DNA of 64,000 nt from positions 23,116-87,115 of the forward strand of contig NZ_JAHHIU010000091.1 in assembly GCF_024539815.1 (NCBI RefSeq), in the 5' to 3' direction. Both the position numbers and the translations under genes were made by a program. The notes under the pieces are model-generated. The model was not told the origin of the DNA. It saw only the letters and a list, made by a program, of their open reading frames with translations, and did no database searches. The stretch is from Streptomyces hayashii (lineage in GTDB: Bacteria; Actinomycetota; Actinomycetes; Streptomycetales; Streptomycetaceae). This document shows positions 15,745 to 23,604 of the stretch, in pieces (the stretch's first letter is position 1; each line of letters opens with the position of its first letter).

Positions 15745-17049
15745 TTGTCGGAGGTAGAGGTACAGCAGGAGCTGGTCCACCGGTTCGACGGGCTGCGCGC
15801 GGCCTCGCTGTCCACGCGGCGCAGTGAGAAGTGGCGGCGCTACCCGCCCGACATCCTCCCGGCGTTCATCGCGGAGATGGACTTCCCCGTCGCCGAACCG
15901 GTGATCGACGCCGTCCGCGCGCATCTCGTCGAGGGCGGCGACCTCGGCTACGCCTACGCCTACACCACCGACGCCTCGGTGCAGCGGGCGTTCGCGGCCT
16001 GGGCGCGGGCGCATCACGGCTGGCGGGTGGAGCCGCGCAAGGTGGTGCTGTTCCCGGACACCATGCGGGTGATGGAGGTGGCGCTGGAGCGGTTCACCGA
16101 GCCGGGCGACGGCGTCGTGGTCGACGTGCCGGCCTATCCGCCCTACTTCGAGGCCATCTCCGCGGCCGGCCGTCAGGTGGTCGCCCAGCCGATGCGGCTG
16201 CGCGGGGGCCGTTGGCGGCTCGACCTGGAGGGGCTGGCCCGCGCCTTCCGGTCCGCGGCCGCGTACTTCCTGTGCAATCCGCACAATCCCACCGGGCGCG
16301 TCCTGACCGTCGAGGAACTGCGCGAAGTGCTGGCGCTGGCGGCCGAGTTCGACGTCGCGGTGATCTCCGACGAGGTGCACGCCCCGCTCACCCACCCGGG
16401 GCGCCGGCATGTGCCGCTGGGCTCGCTGCCCGAGGCGGCCCGGGTGGCGACGGTGACGGCCGCCTCGGCGAGCAAGGGCTGGAACCTGTCCGGTCTGAAG
16501 TGCGCGATGGCGGTGGCGGGCCGGCCCCGGGACCACGATCGGCTGATGGAGATGCGCCCCAGGGAACGGGACGGGGTCGGCATCCTGGGCGTGAGCGCGA
16601 GTGAGGCCGCCTTCACCCGGGGCGATCCCTGGCTGCGCACGGTACGTCACTATCTGCACGGCAGTCGGCGGATGCTCGTCGAGCTGTTCGAGTCCTTCGG
16701 TCCCGATCTGGTGCTGGCGCCGCCCGAGGCGAGCTATCTGGCGTGGCTCGACGGCCGGCGGCTGGCGGACCGGCTGGGCAGCGGCGATCTCGCGGGCTTC
16801 TTCCTCGCCCGGGGGAAGGTCGCCCTCAGTGACGGCCGGGAATACGGGCGCGAGGGCTTCATCCGGCTCAACTTCGGCACGTCCCAGCGCTTGCTGGAGG
16901 AAATGGTGCGCCGTATGGAGAAGGCGGTGCGGGAGGAGATCCCGGATTCAGGTGGCGCCGGTGGGGCGCCACCGCGACGTGTTCCGGGATATCCCGCGCC
17001 GGTGTGCGGGTCTTATAAGCCGGCGGACAACGAGGAACTCTCCAGATAG
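15745..17049 (+). CDS. MalY/PatB-type PLP enzyme, probable cystathionine/cystine C-S lyase
   Basis: This 434-residue fold-type I PLP enzyme carries the MalY/PatB signatures: FIAEMDFPVAEPV near the start, YAYTTD, CNPHNPTGR, SDEVHAPL and the cofactor lysine in SASKGWNLSG (codon 16474). Such enzymes beta-eliminate cystathionine, cysteine or cystine to pyruvate, ammonia and a thiol or persulfide. Next to an SH-bearing PKS it could make thiocysteine from cystine; that link is inference. The start is TTG with AGGAGG at 15734-15739, 5 bases upstream. The last 37 bases overlap the 3' end of the convergent Crp/Fnr gene, and the C-terminal 30 residues are Pro/Gly-rich and unlike the family. Confidence 0.85.
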   Translation: MSEVEVQQELVHRFDGLRAASLSTRRSEKWRRYPPDILPAFIAEMDFPVAEPVIDAVRAHLVEGGDLGYAYAYTTDASVQRAFAAWARAHHGWRVEPRKVVLFPDTMRVMEVALERFTEPGDGVVVDVPAYPPYFEAISAAGRQVVAQPMRLRGGRWRLDLEGLARAFRSAAAYFLCNPHNPTGRVLTVEELREVLALAAEFDVAVISDEVHAPLTHPGRRHVPLGSLPEAARVATVTAASASKGWNLSGLKCAMAVAGRPRDHDRLMEMRPRERDGVGILGVSASEAAFTRGDPWLRTVRHYLHGSRRMLVELFESFGPDLVLAPPEASYLAWLDGRRLADRLGSGDLAGFFLARGKVALSDGREYGREGFIRLNFGTSQRLLEEMVRRMEKAVREEIPDSGGAGGAPPRRVPGYPAPVCGSYKPADNEELSR

Positions 17050-17702
17050 TTCGTCAGCTCGGCTATGTGAATGCACAGATGTGCGTCCTCGGTGCGATGC
17101 ACCACGCCGGCCACGGAGAATCTCTTGAGGAAGTACCCGACGCGGGAGCGTGTCGTCCCGACCATTTCCGCCAGCTCTTCCTGGGTTATGCGGTCGCGAA
17201 TCAGGGCGGTCTGGGCCCTGCGGTTACCGACTTTCTTCCCGAGATTCACCAGAAGTGCGGCCAGGCGATGTTCACTGTCCATCGTCACCAGATTGGCGAT
17301 GACTTGCTGCTGTTCCAGCAGGCGGTTCGCCATATGGCGGATCAGCGCCTCGCGCAGCGGTGGGTCGCAGTCGTTCACGATCTGTGCGACGCGGACCTGG
17401 ATCAAGGCGGTGACCTGCATGGCCTGCGCTGTCTCGGTCCGGTTGGCGGCCAGTACGCTGGACTCCCCGAACACGTCACCGGGTCCGTGTATGGACAGCA
17501 GGCACTGCTTGCCGTCACGGGTGTGCGTCAGTGTTTTGATCTGGCCGCTCTCGATGAGATAGACGTGCGCGTCGGGCTGCCCCAGATTGTAGACATGTTC
17601 TCGTCGGCCGACCTGAATACGTGTCCCTCTGAGGGTTCCTCTCCTGGCCGCTTCCTGAAGCGCTTCGGCCAGGCTGCGTTCGGCGTTACAGAAGGATTCC
17701 AT
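17013..17702 (-). CDS. lnmO-like: Crp/Fnr family transcriptional regulator (LnmO-like)
   Basis: This 229-residue protein has an N-terminal cyclic-nucleotide-type effector barrel (about residues 30-145, with GQIKTLTHTRDG and GPGDVFGES) and a C-terminal winged helix with the recognition region ITQEELAEMVGTTRSRVG. No Fnr-like iron-sulfur cysteine cluster is visible. LnmO, the activator of the leinamycin cluster, is a Crp/Fnr protein, so this gene is the best candidate for pathway control and marks the cluster's right edge. AGGAG stands a few bases before the ATG. It runs convergent to the C-S lyase gene, with overlapping coding ends. Confidence 0.88.
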   Translation of the reverse strand: MESFCNAERSLAEALQEAARRGTLRGTRIQVGRREHVYNLGQPDAHVYLIESGQIKTLTHTRDGKQCLLSIHGPGDVFGESSVLAANRTETAQAMQVTALIQVRVAQIVNDCDPPLREALIRHMANRLLEQQQVIANLVTMDSEHRLAALLVNLGKKVGNRRAQTALIRDRITQEELAEMVGTTRSRVGYFLKRFSVAGVVHRTEDAHLCIHIAELTNYLESSSLSAGL

Positions 17703-18221
17703 TCTGCTCCTGGTGATCGACTTCGGTCGGCAAATCTCGTGGTGAAAACCGGCAGTCGTGATCGAATTCCTGTGCCGAATCTAAGACATCGGACCCGGAA
17801 AGGGGTAGGGCTAACGTCCAGGTTGGCTGCAATTGACCGTAACCTGATGGGACGTTGCCGCGCACTGCGGTCCGTTCGTTGGAACCGGTCATTCCGATTT
17901 GTGTCCAGAGGGACGCAAGGGGTGGGCCGGCCGTTGAAATGACTGGTAAACACGGGGGTGTCGGAGGTTGCGCAGGGGGGCGGTCGACCGCGTTGATGTC
18001 GCTTTGTGGCGGATTACTCGCGAAGTGTGCACGCGATTTTGCGTCACTTTTGCTTCCCGGGCCCAATGAGATCGTTCCGGGGGGATCCGCCGAGGTCCGC
18101 CGCGTGCCGGTATGGCTTTCCCCAGGGTGGAGACGCCTGCTGGCACGATGGCCCCCGGCGCGGCGCGTTGCGAAGGTCGACGGGTCCGCACACCGCAGCG
18201 CCGCACCTGAAGGAACCTCCC
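17703..18221. other. Divergent intergenic region, cluster boundary
   Basis: This 519-base stretch between the Crp/Fnr gene (leftward) and the hydrolase gene (rightward) has no believable coding frame and is visibly less G/C-rich than its surroundings. It must contain both promoters. One notable element is an interrupted dyad: AACGTCC AGGTT at 17813-17824 pairs with AACCT at 17841-17845 and GGACGTT at 17850-17856, with four extra bases on the right side. This may be a regulator site or a transcript hairpin; I cannot assign it. Confidence 0.5.
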
Positions 18222-19493
18222 ATGCGCAGCTCCCGTCTCGTCGCCGCTTCTCTGGTCGGAGTCGTCGTCTCCGGTCTCGCCGTCTCGACCGCGGTCCCTG
18301 CTTCGGCCGGGTCCGCCGCGCACGCCGCGCCGGCGCCGTCGGTGTCGTCCCACCCCGCGAAGCGGCTGGCGCTCACGCTTCCCGCGCCACGCGGCCGCTA
18401 CGCCACCGGCGTGTCGGCCTTCCGGCTCGTCGACGACGAACGGGCGGATCCGTGGACGCCGGGCAGGCCCTACCGCGAGCTGATGATCAGCGTCTTCCAT
18501 CCGGCGGCGCACACCGGTGGCCGGCCGTTCGCGAAGCAGTTCCCGCCTGCGGTGGCCGCGGCCGTCGGTCCGGCGGTCGAGGAGGGGAACGAGCTGCCCG
18601 CCGGTCTGGTGGACTGGGCCGCGACCCGGACGCACTCGGTGCGGAACGCCGCGGTGGCGCCGGGCCGCTTCCCGGTCGTCCTGTACTCGCCCGGCGCGGG
18701 GGATCCGCGGGACTGGAACGTGTCGCTGGTCGAGGACCTGGCCTCGCGCGGCTTCGTCGTGGTCACCGTCGACCACACCGGGGAGGCGCCCGCGGTGCAG
18801 TTCCCGGACGGCCACGTGGTCGGCAACGGGCCGATGACGGCGGCCTGGGTCCAGGCGTCCCGGAACGGCACGACGCTGCCGTTCTTCACGAAGCTGATGG
18901 ACGCGCGCACAGCCGACACGCGGCTGGTGCTGGACCGGCTGACGAGCCTGCCGGACGGCCTGGCCGGCGCCATGGACCTGCACCGGATCGGCATGCTCGG
19001 ACACTCCGCCGGCGGGTTCACGGCGGCGAACATGATGTACGCCGATCCGCGGATCAAGGCCGGCGTCAACATGGACGGCACCCTGGAGTACTCGGCCGAG
19101 CCCGACGGCAGCAACCTGAGCGAGGTCGCGCTGCACGGACTGGACCGGCCGTTCCTGCTGATGGGCAACGACTCCGCGGGGAACGGGAGCGATGTGCGCC
19201 GCGAGCCGTCATGGGCGTCGTTCTGGCAGCACCAGCGCGGCTGGAAGGCCGACGTCACGCTGAACGACTCCGCGCACGCGTCGTTCACCGACGCCGAGGC
19301 GCTGCTGCCGCAGCTGGCCGGCCGGGTGCCGGACGCGACGCTGGCCAAGGCGGTCGGGACGGTCGACCCGCGCCGGGCGGTGGCGGCGGACCGGGCGCTG
19401 GCGGCCTCGTTCTTCGACCGGTTCCTGAAGGGCCGCGACGACCGTCTGCTGGACGGCGGTGCGTCGAAGTACCCGATCACCTTCGTCCGGTAG
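18222..19493 (+). CDS. Secreted alpha/beta hydrolase (chlorophyllase / PAF-acetylhydrolase-like)
   Basis: The protein has 423 residues. The N-terminus is a Sec-type signal peptide: an MRSSR positive patch, a hydrophobic run and an Ala-rich cleavage zone ending near residue 35. The nucleophile elbow is GHSAGGFTAAN, and the catalytic His probably lies in NDSAHASFTD. Size and motifs fit the platelet-activating-factor acetylhydrolase or chlorophyllase-like esterases of actinomycetes, so an extracellular esterase or lipase is likely; the substrate is unknown. ATG 18222 is preferred to the longer frame from 18006 because it follows AAGGA and begins a textbook leader. A strong hairpin follows the stop. 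Confidence 0.82.
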   Translation: MRSSRLVAASLVGVVVSGLAVSTAVPASAGSAAHAAPAPSVSSHPAKRLALTLPAPRGRYATGVSAFRLVDDERADPWTPGRPYRELMISVFHPAAHTGGRPFAKQFPPAVAAAVGPAVEEGNELPAGLVDWAATRTHSVRNAAVAPGRFPVVLYSPGAGDPRDWNVSLVEDLASRGFVVVTVDHTGEAPAVQFPDGHVVGNGPMTAAWVQASRNGTTLPFFTKLMDARTADTRLVLDRLTSLPDGLAGAMDLHRIGMLGHSAGGFTAANMMYADPRIKAGVNMDGTLEYSAEPDGSNLSEVALHGLDRPFLLMGNDSAGNGSDVRREPSWASFWQHQRGWKADVTLNDSAHASFTDAEALLPQLAGRVPDATLAKAVGTVDPRRAVAADRALAASFFDRFLKGRDDRLLDGGASKYPITFVR

Positions 19494-19505
19494 CCCGCGC
19501 CCGCC

Positions 19506-19550
19506 AGGGCCCCCGACCGCCCGGAATCCGTTCGAGGGGTCGCGGGCCCT
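19506..19550 (+). terminator. Hairpin terminator after the alpha/beta hydrolase
   Basis: AGGGCCCCCGACC (19506-19518) pairs with GGTCGCGGGCCCT (19538-19550), 12 of 13 positions, with a 19-base loop. It lies 13 bases after the stop codon. There is no U-tract, which is usual for Streptomyces terminators. Confidence 0.6.
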
Positions 19551-19576
19551 TGTCGGTCACTCCGCGACCGCTTATG

Positions 19577-19590
19577 GTTTGGGGTCAAAC
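19577..19590. promoter_or_regulatory. Operator-like dyad GTTTG-N4-CAAAC
   Basis: The sequence GTTTGGGGTCAAAC is a perfect 5-base dyad with a 4-base spacer, about 120 bases before the luciferase-like gene. The same RTTYG-N4-CRAAY pattern recurs in the control regions of the catabolic cluster at 48.7-60 kb, so it may bind the same repressor. Confidence 0.5.
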
Positions 19591-19712
19591 GACCAATCGC
19601 CCCGGGAGGTCGCGTCGGACCACCGACCACCGCGCCCCGCCCTCGGCCCGCCGCCGACGGCCCGCGACCGGCCGACCGCCTCCACCACCCCGTGAACGGA
19701 GAACACCCGGCC

Positions 19713-20663
19713 ATGACGACCGCTCCGCGTACCCGGCCCCGTATGCAGCTCGTGCTCAGCGAGAACTGGACCATGACCGGCGGCCGGGCCGACCTGCCCG
19801 CCATGGTGCGCTGGGCCCGCGAGGCGGAGGACGCCGGTTTCGACTCCGTCATGATCAGCGAGCACGTCGTCCTCGGCCCGGACGCGGGCGCGGCCGGAGT
19901 GATGGGCAATCCGCGCGACTACGCCCTGCCGGGCAACCAGGATCCCCGCATGCCCTGGCCGAACTCCCTGATGCTGCTGAGCGCCGTCGCGGCGGTCACC
20001 GACCGGATCGGGCTCGCCGCCTCCGCCGTGATCGCCCCGCTGCGCCACCCGCTGCTGCTCGCCCGCGAGCTCGGCACCCTCGACCTGCTGTCAGAGGGCC
20101 GGCTGATGGTGCTGCCCAACGTCAGCTGGAGCCGCGACGAGTACGCCGCGCTCGGGGTGCCGTTCGCCCGCCGGGGCAGACTGCTGGACGAACACCTGGA
20201 GATCTGGGCCAAGTTGTGGGGACCGTCGCCGGTCTCGCACAAGAGCGGGCCCTACGCCTTCGAGGACGTGTACTTCGAGCCCAAGGCGTACCGCCCCGAG
20301 GGGCCGCGCCTGTGCTTCGGCGGGGCGGGCATGCACGACGCCATGGTGCGCCGGATCGTCGACCACGGCCACGCCTTCAACCCCCTCGGCCGCCCGACCC
20401 CCGAGGAGATGCGCAGACTGGCCGACGCGATGAGCGCCGCCGGACGGGACCTCGCGGACCTGGAGATGATCGGCGGCACCCGCGCCGATTTCCCCGACGA
20501 CACCTCGTGCGCCGACCTCGGCCGGGCGCTCGCCCCCATCCCCGAACAGATGGCGCAGGGCTTCACCACGTTCTGTGTGAAGCCCTCGCAGTTCATCGAC
20601 GACCCCGCCGGTGTCGGAGCGTTCTGCCGCGACGTCGTACGACGGGTGTCCGCGCTCGGGTGA
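19713..20663 (+). CDS. Luciferase-like (LLM class) flavin/F420-dependent oxidoreductase
   Basis: This 316-residue bacterial-luciferase-type TIM barrel has RMQLVLSENWTM, the early AREAEDAGFDSVMISEH segment, then LLLARELGTLDLLSEGRLMVLPNVS and FGGAGMHDAM. The family uses F420H2 or FMNH2, and members range from monooxygenases to F420-linked dehydrogenases; the substrate cannot be read here. ATG 19713 is chosen over GTG 19692, which would add seven residues, because the conserved fold starts soon after and GGAGA lies upstream. A possible repressor dyad sits in its promoter region. The gene stands alone. Confidence 0.82.
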   Translation: MTTAPRTRPRMQLVLSENWTMTGGRADLPAMVRWAREAEDAGFDSVMISEHVVLGPDAGAAGVMGNPRDYALPGNQDPRMPWPNSLMLLSAVAAVTDRIGLAASAVIAPLRHPLLLARELGTLDLLSEGRLMVLPNVSWSRDEYAALGVPFARRGRLLDEHLEIWAKLWGPSPVSHKSGPYAFEDVYFEPKAYRPEGPRLCFGGAGMHDAMVRRIVDHGHAFNPLGRPTPEEMRRLADAMSAAGRDLADLEMIGGTRADFPDDTSCADLGRALAPIPEQMAQGFTTFCVKPSQFIDDPAGVGAFCRDVVRRVSALG

Positions 20664-20783
20664 ACCCGCCGAGGACGGGAACCGAGGGGGACCCACCCGC
20701 GGCCTCCTCGCGATCCCCGGCCGCCTCCCCAGCGGATACGGTGTGGCTGTCGAGGCGCCGGGGCCGAGGAGGTGGGACGTTCC

Positions 20784-21476
20784 GTGACAGCAGCAGGCCC
20801 TGCGCGAGCGGGCGCACGATCGGCTCGGCGTTCTCCGGGGCGGCCGCCGGTGCCCTTGGAGCGCATCGTCGCCACCGCCCTTCAGATCGTCGACGAGGAG
20901 GGCGCCGACGCCCTCTCGATGCGGACGCTCGCCCAGCGCCTGGGATCGGGCACGGCGACGCTGTACCGGCACTTCGACAACCGGGCCGCGCTGGTCGCCC
21001 ATGTCGTGGACCGCATGTTCGGCGCCGTGGGGCCGGACGGCGGCGAACTCCTCGCACTGGGCTGGGAGCAGGCGCTGCGGACGGTCGCGCACACCATGTT
21101 CGACGCCCTGGCCCGACACCGGAACGCGGCGCGCCTGATGGTCGAGCGAGTCCCCCTGGGGCCGAACGCGATGGCACTGCGCGAGCACTGCGTCGCGGTG
21201 CTGCTCCGCGGTGGGTTCCCGCCGCGGGTGGCCGCGCACGCGTACGCGACCCTGGCCCGCTATGTCCTCGGCTTCGCCGTCCAGGGCGACGGGCGGGGCG
21301 GCGCGGGGCAGCCCGGCGACGCAGAGCTGTCCGCGGTGTTCCACGGCGTGGATCCGGAGCTGTTCCCGGCGACCCTCGCCGTGGCCGGGTCGATGCCCGT
21401 TCCGATCGAGGACGAGTTCTCCTTCGGCCTCGAACTCCTCCTCGGCGGGCTCGCCCGCCTGCGCGACGCGGTCTGA
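20784..21476 (+). CDS. TetR family transcriptional regulator
   Basis: The protein has about 230 residues. The N-terminal helix-turn-helix is IVATALQIVDEEGADALS followed by MRTLAQRLGSGTATLYRHFDN, which is a typical TetR pattern. The C-terminal ligand domain is unassigned. The start is uncertain: AGGAGG at 20767-20772 serves GTG 20784 with an 11-base spacing, while an in-frame GTG at 20772 overlaps the Shine-Dalgarno. It is convergent with the FAD monooxygenase and its remnant neighbours and could regulate them. Confidence 0.85.
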   Translation: MTAAGPARAGARSARRSPGRPPVPLERIVATALQIVDEEGADALSMRTLAQRLGSGTATLYRHFDNRAALVAHVVDRMFGAVGPDGGELLALGWEQALRTVAHTMFDALARHRNAARLMVERVPLGPNAMALREHCVAVLLRGGFPPRVAAHAYATLARYVLGFAVQGDGRGGAGQPGDAELSAVFHGVDPELFPATLAVAGSMPVPIEDEFSFGLELLLGGLARLRDAV

Positions 21477-21513
21477 CCCGGCGGGCGGTGCGGGCTGCGG
21501 CTCTCGCGCGGAC

Positions 21514-21648
21514 GGTCTGCCAGGTGTGCAGATGGGCGTTGGCCGGACCGGGGATCGGGATGCGCCCGCAGAAGTCGACCATCTCGGCGTCGGGACGGTG
21601 CGACGCCATCGTGACGACCTGCGCCCCGCGCAGCAGGAGGCGGCTCAT
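21514..21648 (-). pseudogene. Amidohydrolase remnant (5' end, internally deleted)
   Basis: Read leftward from ATG 21648, the first 45 codons look like the start of a cytosine-deaminase-type amidohydrolase: MSRLLLRGAQVVTMA, then GRIPIPGPANAHLHTWQT with the metal-binding HxH. About 30-35 residues usually present between the DAE and GRI segments are missing. After HTWQT the frame becomes Arg-rich noise that runs into the convergent TetR gene. The ATG overlaps the stop of the FAD monooxygenase (ATGA), so the intact ancestor was the next gene of that operon. Confidence 0.7.
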
Positions 21649-23249
21649 TCGGCGGTCCCCGAACGGGGGTGGACGCGGCTCTGCCGGGACATGGTGCGGC
21701 TCCTCGTCTGCGGCGTCATCGCCCGCACGGCGGTCCGGGTGGAGGTGAGGAGGTCCCGGGTGGCGATGTGCGCGACATAGCCGTCGGGACGGATCAGCAG
21801 CAGCGTGTCGCCGGTCAGGCCGTAGGCCCGACGCAGCGTGTGCCGGGGGTCGGAGAAGGCGAGCCCGTCGGCGGCGGCCGGCCCGACGGTGAGCCGCTTC
21901 AGCCCGGCGCCCGCCGTGGGCCAGTCGAGGTCGTCGAGGCGCCGGGCGGCGCCGGGGCCGTAGGCGACGGCGGTGAAGTCCGGTCCGCGAAAGGCGTCGA
22001 ACAGCCGGAGCCCGCCGTCGGCGCCGAGCAGCTCGGCGTCCGGGGCGCGGTCACCCGCACGGAGTGTCCCGGTGCGCATGCCGTCGGCGGGGGCGAGCGG
22101 GCCGCCGTGGTAGGTCAGGGCGAGCTGCTGCTCGTCCTCGCCCCGCTTCATGCTCGACGGGTCGAGCTCGGCGATGCCGCCCCATTTCCCGGTGGACAGG
22201 CCGAGGACCCCGGCGGCGATCGGCTGCCGCTCGGCCTCGTAGGTGTCCAGCAGGGCCGCGTCCGCTCCGGCGAGGACCTGGGCGAGCTTCCAGCCGAGGT
22301 TGTAGCCGTCCTGGACGCCGGTGTTCAGGCCCTGGGCGCCGGCCGGGGGGTGGACGTGAGCGGCGTCGCCGACGAGGAGGACGCGTCCTCGGCCGTAGCG
22401 TTCCGCCAGGCGGATGTTGGGCCGGAACACCGACGTCCAGCGGATGCCGTGCAGCTGGATGCGCCGGTCGTGGGTGTGGTCGTGGATCCGCCGCTGGATG
22501 TCGTCCCGGTCCGCGGGCGGCTCCTCGTCCGGCCCGAGACGGATCATCCACTGGAACATGTCGCTGCCGGGCAGCGGGCAGGCGCCGATGAGTCTGCCGC
22601 CACGGCGGGGCCACATGTGCCACCGGTCACGGGCCAGACCGGTCACCGGGGCGTCGACGATGAGCACCCGGTCGCTGTCGTGCGTCGTTCCGACGAAGCC
22701 GATGCCGAGCTTCTTGCGCACGGTGCTGGAGCCGCCGTCGGCGCCCACGGCGTAGCGGGCGAAGATCTCCTCCGTGCCGCCCGCGCCGCCCGTGGCCGAC
22801 ACCGTGGCGACGACCGTGTCCTCGTCCTGCGTCAGGCCGGTCAGCTCCCTGCCGAACTCGATCTCGCGGCCGAGCTCGCCGAGGCGGGCGTGCAGGGCGC
22901 GGTCCGTGCGGAACTGGGGGATGAGCCAGGTGTTGGGGTACGGAACGTCCGGGGTCGCCTCCTTGTGGGGGAACATCCTCCACGGCACGGCGAGGGGGCC
23001 CGCGTGGAGCCCGAGCCTGGGGTAGACGCTGCCGCCGGCCAGCACGTCGTCGAGGGCGCCGAGGTCTTCGAGGACTTCGAGGCTGCGCGGCTGCACGCCC
23101 TTGGCGCGGGAGCCGTCGAAGGCGTGGGGGGAACGGTCGACGACACGGACGTCGAGTCCCCGGCGTACGAGGTCGATCGCCAGGGCGGAGCCCGCGGGGC
23201 CCGCGCCGACGACCAGGACGTCGATCGTCCGCGGGTGCGGGTCGCTCAT
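21645..23249 (-). CDS. FAD-dependent aromatic monooxygenase (group A, PheA/PCP-4-monooxygenase-like)
   Basis: This 534-residue flavoprotein has the Rossmann dinucleotide loop VVGAGPAGSALAIDL at the N-terminus, the RAKGVQPRSLEVLEDLG segment typical of phenol and anthraquinone hydroxylases, and GDAAHVHPPAGAQGLNTGVQDGYNLGWKL before a thioredoxin-like C-terminal region. It should hydroxylate an aromatic or polyketide substrate using NAD(P)H and oxygen. ATG 23249 overlaps the stop of a small upstream frame as ATGA, and its own stop overlaps the remnant amidohydrolase start, so it was the middle gene of a three-gene operon whose partners have decayed. Confidence 0.88.
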   Translation of the reverse strand: MSDPHPRTIDVLVVGAGPAGSALAIDLVRRGLDVRVVDRSPHAFDGSRAKGVQPRSLEVLEDLGALDDVLAGGSVYPRLGLHAGPLAVPWRMFPHKEATPDVPYPNTWLIPQFRTDRALHARLGELGREIEFGRELTGLTQDEDTVVATVSATGGAGGTEEIFARYAVGADGGSSTVRKKLGIGFVGTTHDSDRVLIVDAPVTGLARDRWHMWPRRGGRLIGACPLPGSDMFQWMIRLGPDEEPPADRDDIQRRIHDHTHDRRIQLHGIRWTSVFRPNIRLAERYGRGRVLLVGDAAHVHPPAGAQGLNTGVQDGYNLGWKLAQVLAGADAALLDTYEAERQPIAAGVLGLSTGKWGGIAELDPSSMKRGEDEQQLALTYHGGPLAPADGMRTGTLRAGDRAPDAELLGADGGLRLFDAFRGPDFTAVAYGPGAARRLDDLDWPTAGAGLKRLTVGPAAADGLAFSDPRHTLRRAYGLTGDTLLLIRPDGYVAHIATRDLLTSTRTAVRAMTPQTRSRTMSRQSRVHPRSGTAE

Positions 23250-23425
23250 GAGCCCGGCCCTTCGGCGGGCGCGGCCACGAGCGGGACGATCCGGTCGGCG
23301 ACGTGGCGGGGCTGTTCGAACGGGGCCGTGCGGCCGCATCGCGCGCCCACGTGATGGCGCCGGGGTTGCAGCAGGGCGCGCGCCCGGTCGAAGGAATCGG
23401 GCTGCGGCTCGGACCAGGAAGTCAT
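23246..23425 (-). pseudogene. Small frame, probably a remnant of an alpha/beta hydrolase
   Basis: ATG 23425 opens a 59-codon frame that ends inside the start of the FAD monooxygenase (ATGA). Its last third, GRTAPFEQPRHVADRIVPLV, resembles the usual C-terminus of alpha/beta hydrolases, where a catalytic His would precede APFEQP. The body of such an enzyme is absent. It could be a deletion relic or a real small coupled leader peptide; the relic reading is weakly supported. Confidence 0.4.
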
Positions 23426-23428
23426 AAT

Positions 23429-23443
23429 GGCTACAGTGTTGCC
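23429..23443. promoter_or_regulatory. Operator-like dyad before the FAD monooxygenase operon
   Basis: GGCTACAGTGTTGCC is an imperfect dyad (6 of 7 pairs around a central base), three bases upstream of ATG 23425 on the minus strand. Its position fits a repressor site, perhaps for the nearby TetR protein. Confidence 0.35.
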
Positions 23444-23497
23444 GATAAGGCGGGGGTGTCAAGGCGGCGGCTCACGACGGGCACGTGAAAAAGCACC

Positions 23498-23521
23498 GTT
23501 GCACACTGCAAAGGTGGGTAC
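23498..23521 (+). promoter_or_regulatory. Possible SigB-type promoter with embedded dyad, before the FAD/Fe-S dehydrogenase
   Basis: GTT at 23498-23500 and GGGTAC at 23516-23521 are 15 bases apart, close to the Streptomyces stress-sigma pattern (GNNT, 14-16 bases, GGGTAY), although the -35 match is partial. The spacer begins with a perfect dyad, TTGCA CAC TGCAA (23499-23511). ATG 23605 lies 84 bases downstream. Confidence 0.4.
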
Positions 23522-23604
23522 TCGGCAGCCACGGCGGCACAGGGAGAGCCGAACGGAGCCCGGCCGCCGCGTCCGGTCGACGGCTTGGGAAGGCGGATCG
23601 CTCC

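Noticed and set aside
17855..21748. A 1,297-codon plus-strand frame
   Set aside because: It crosses the alpha/beta hydrolase, LLM and TetR genes out of frame and its product is Arg-rich noise.
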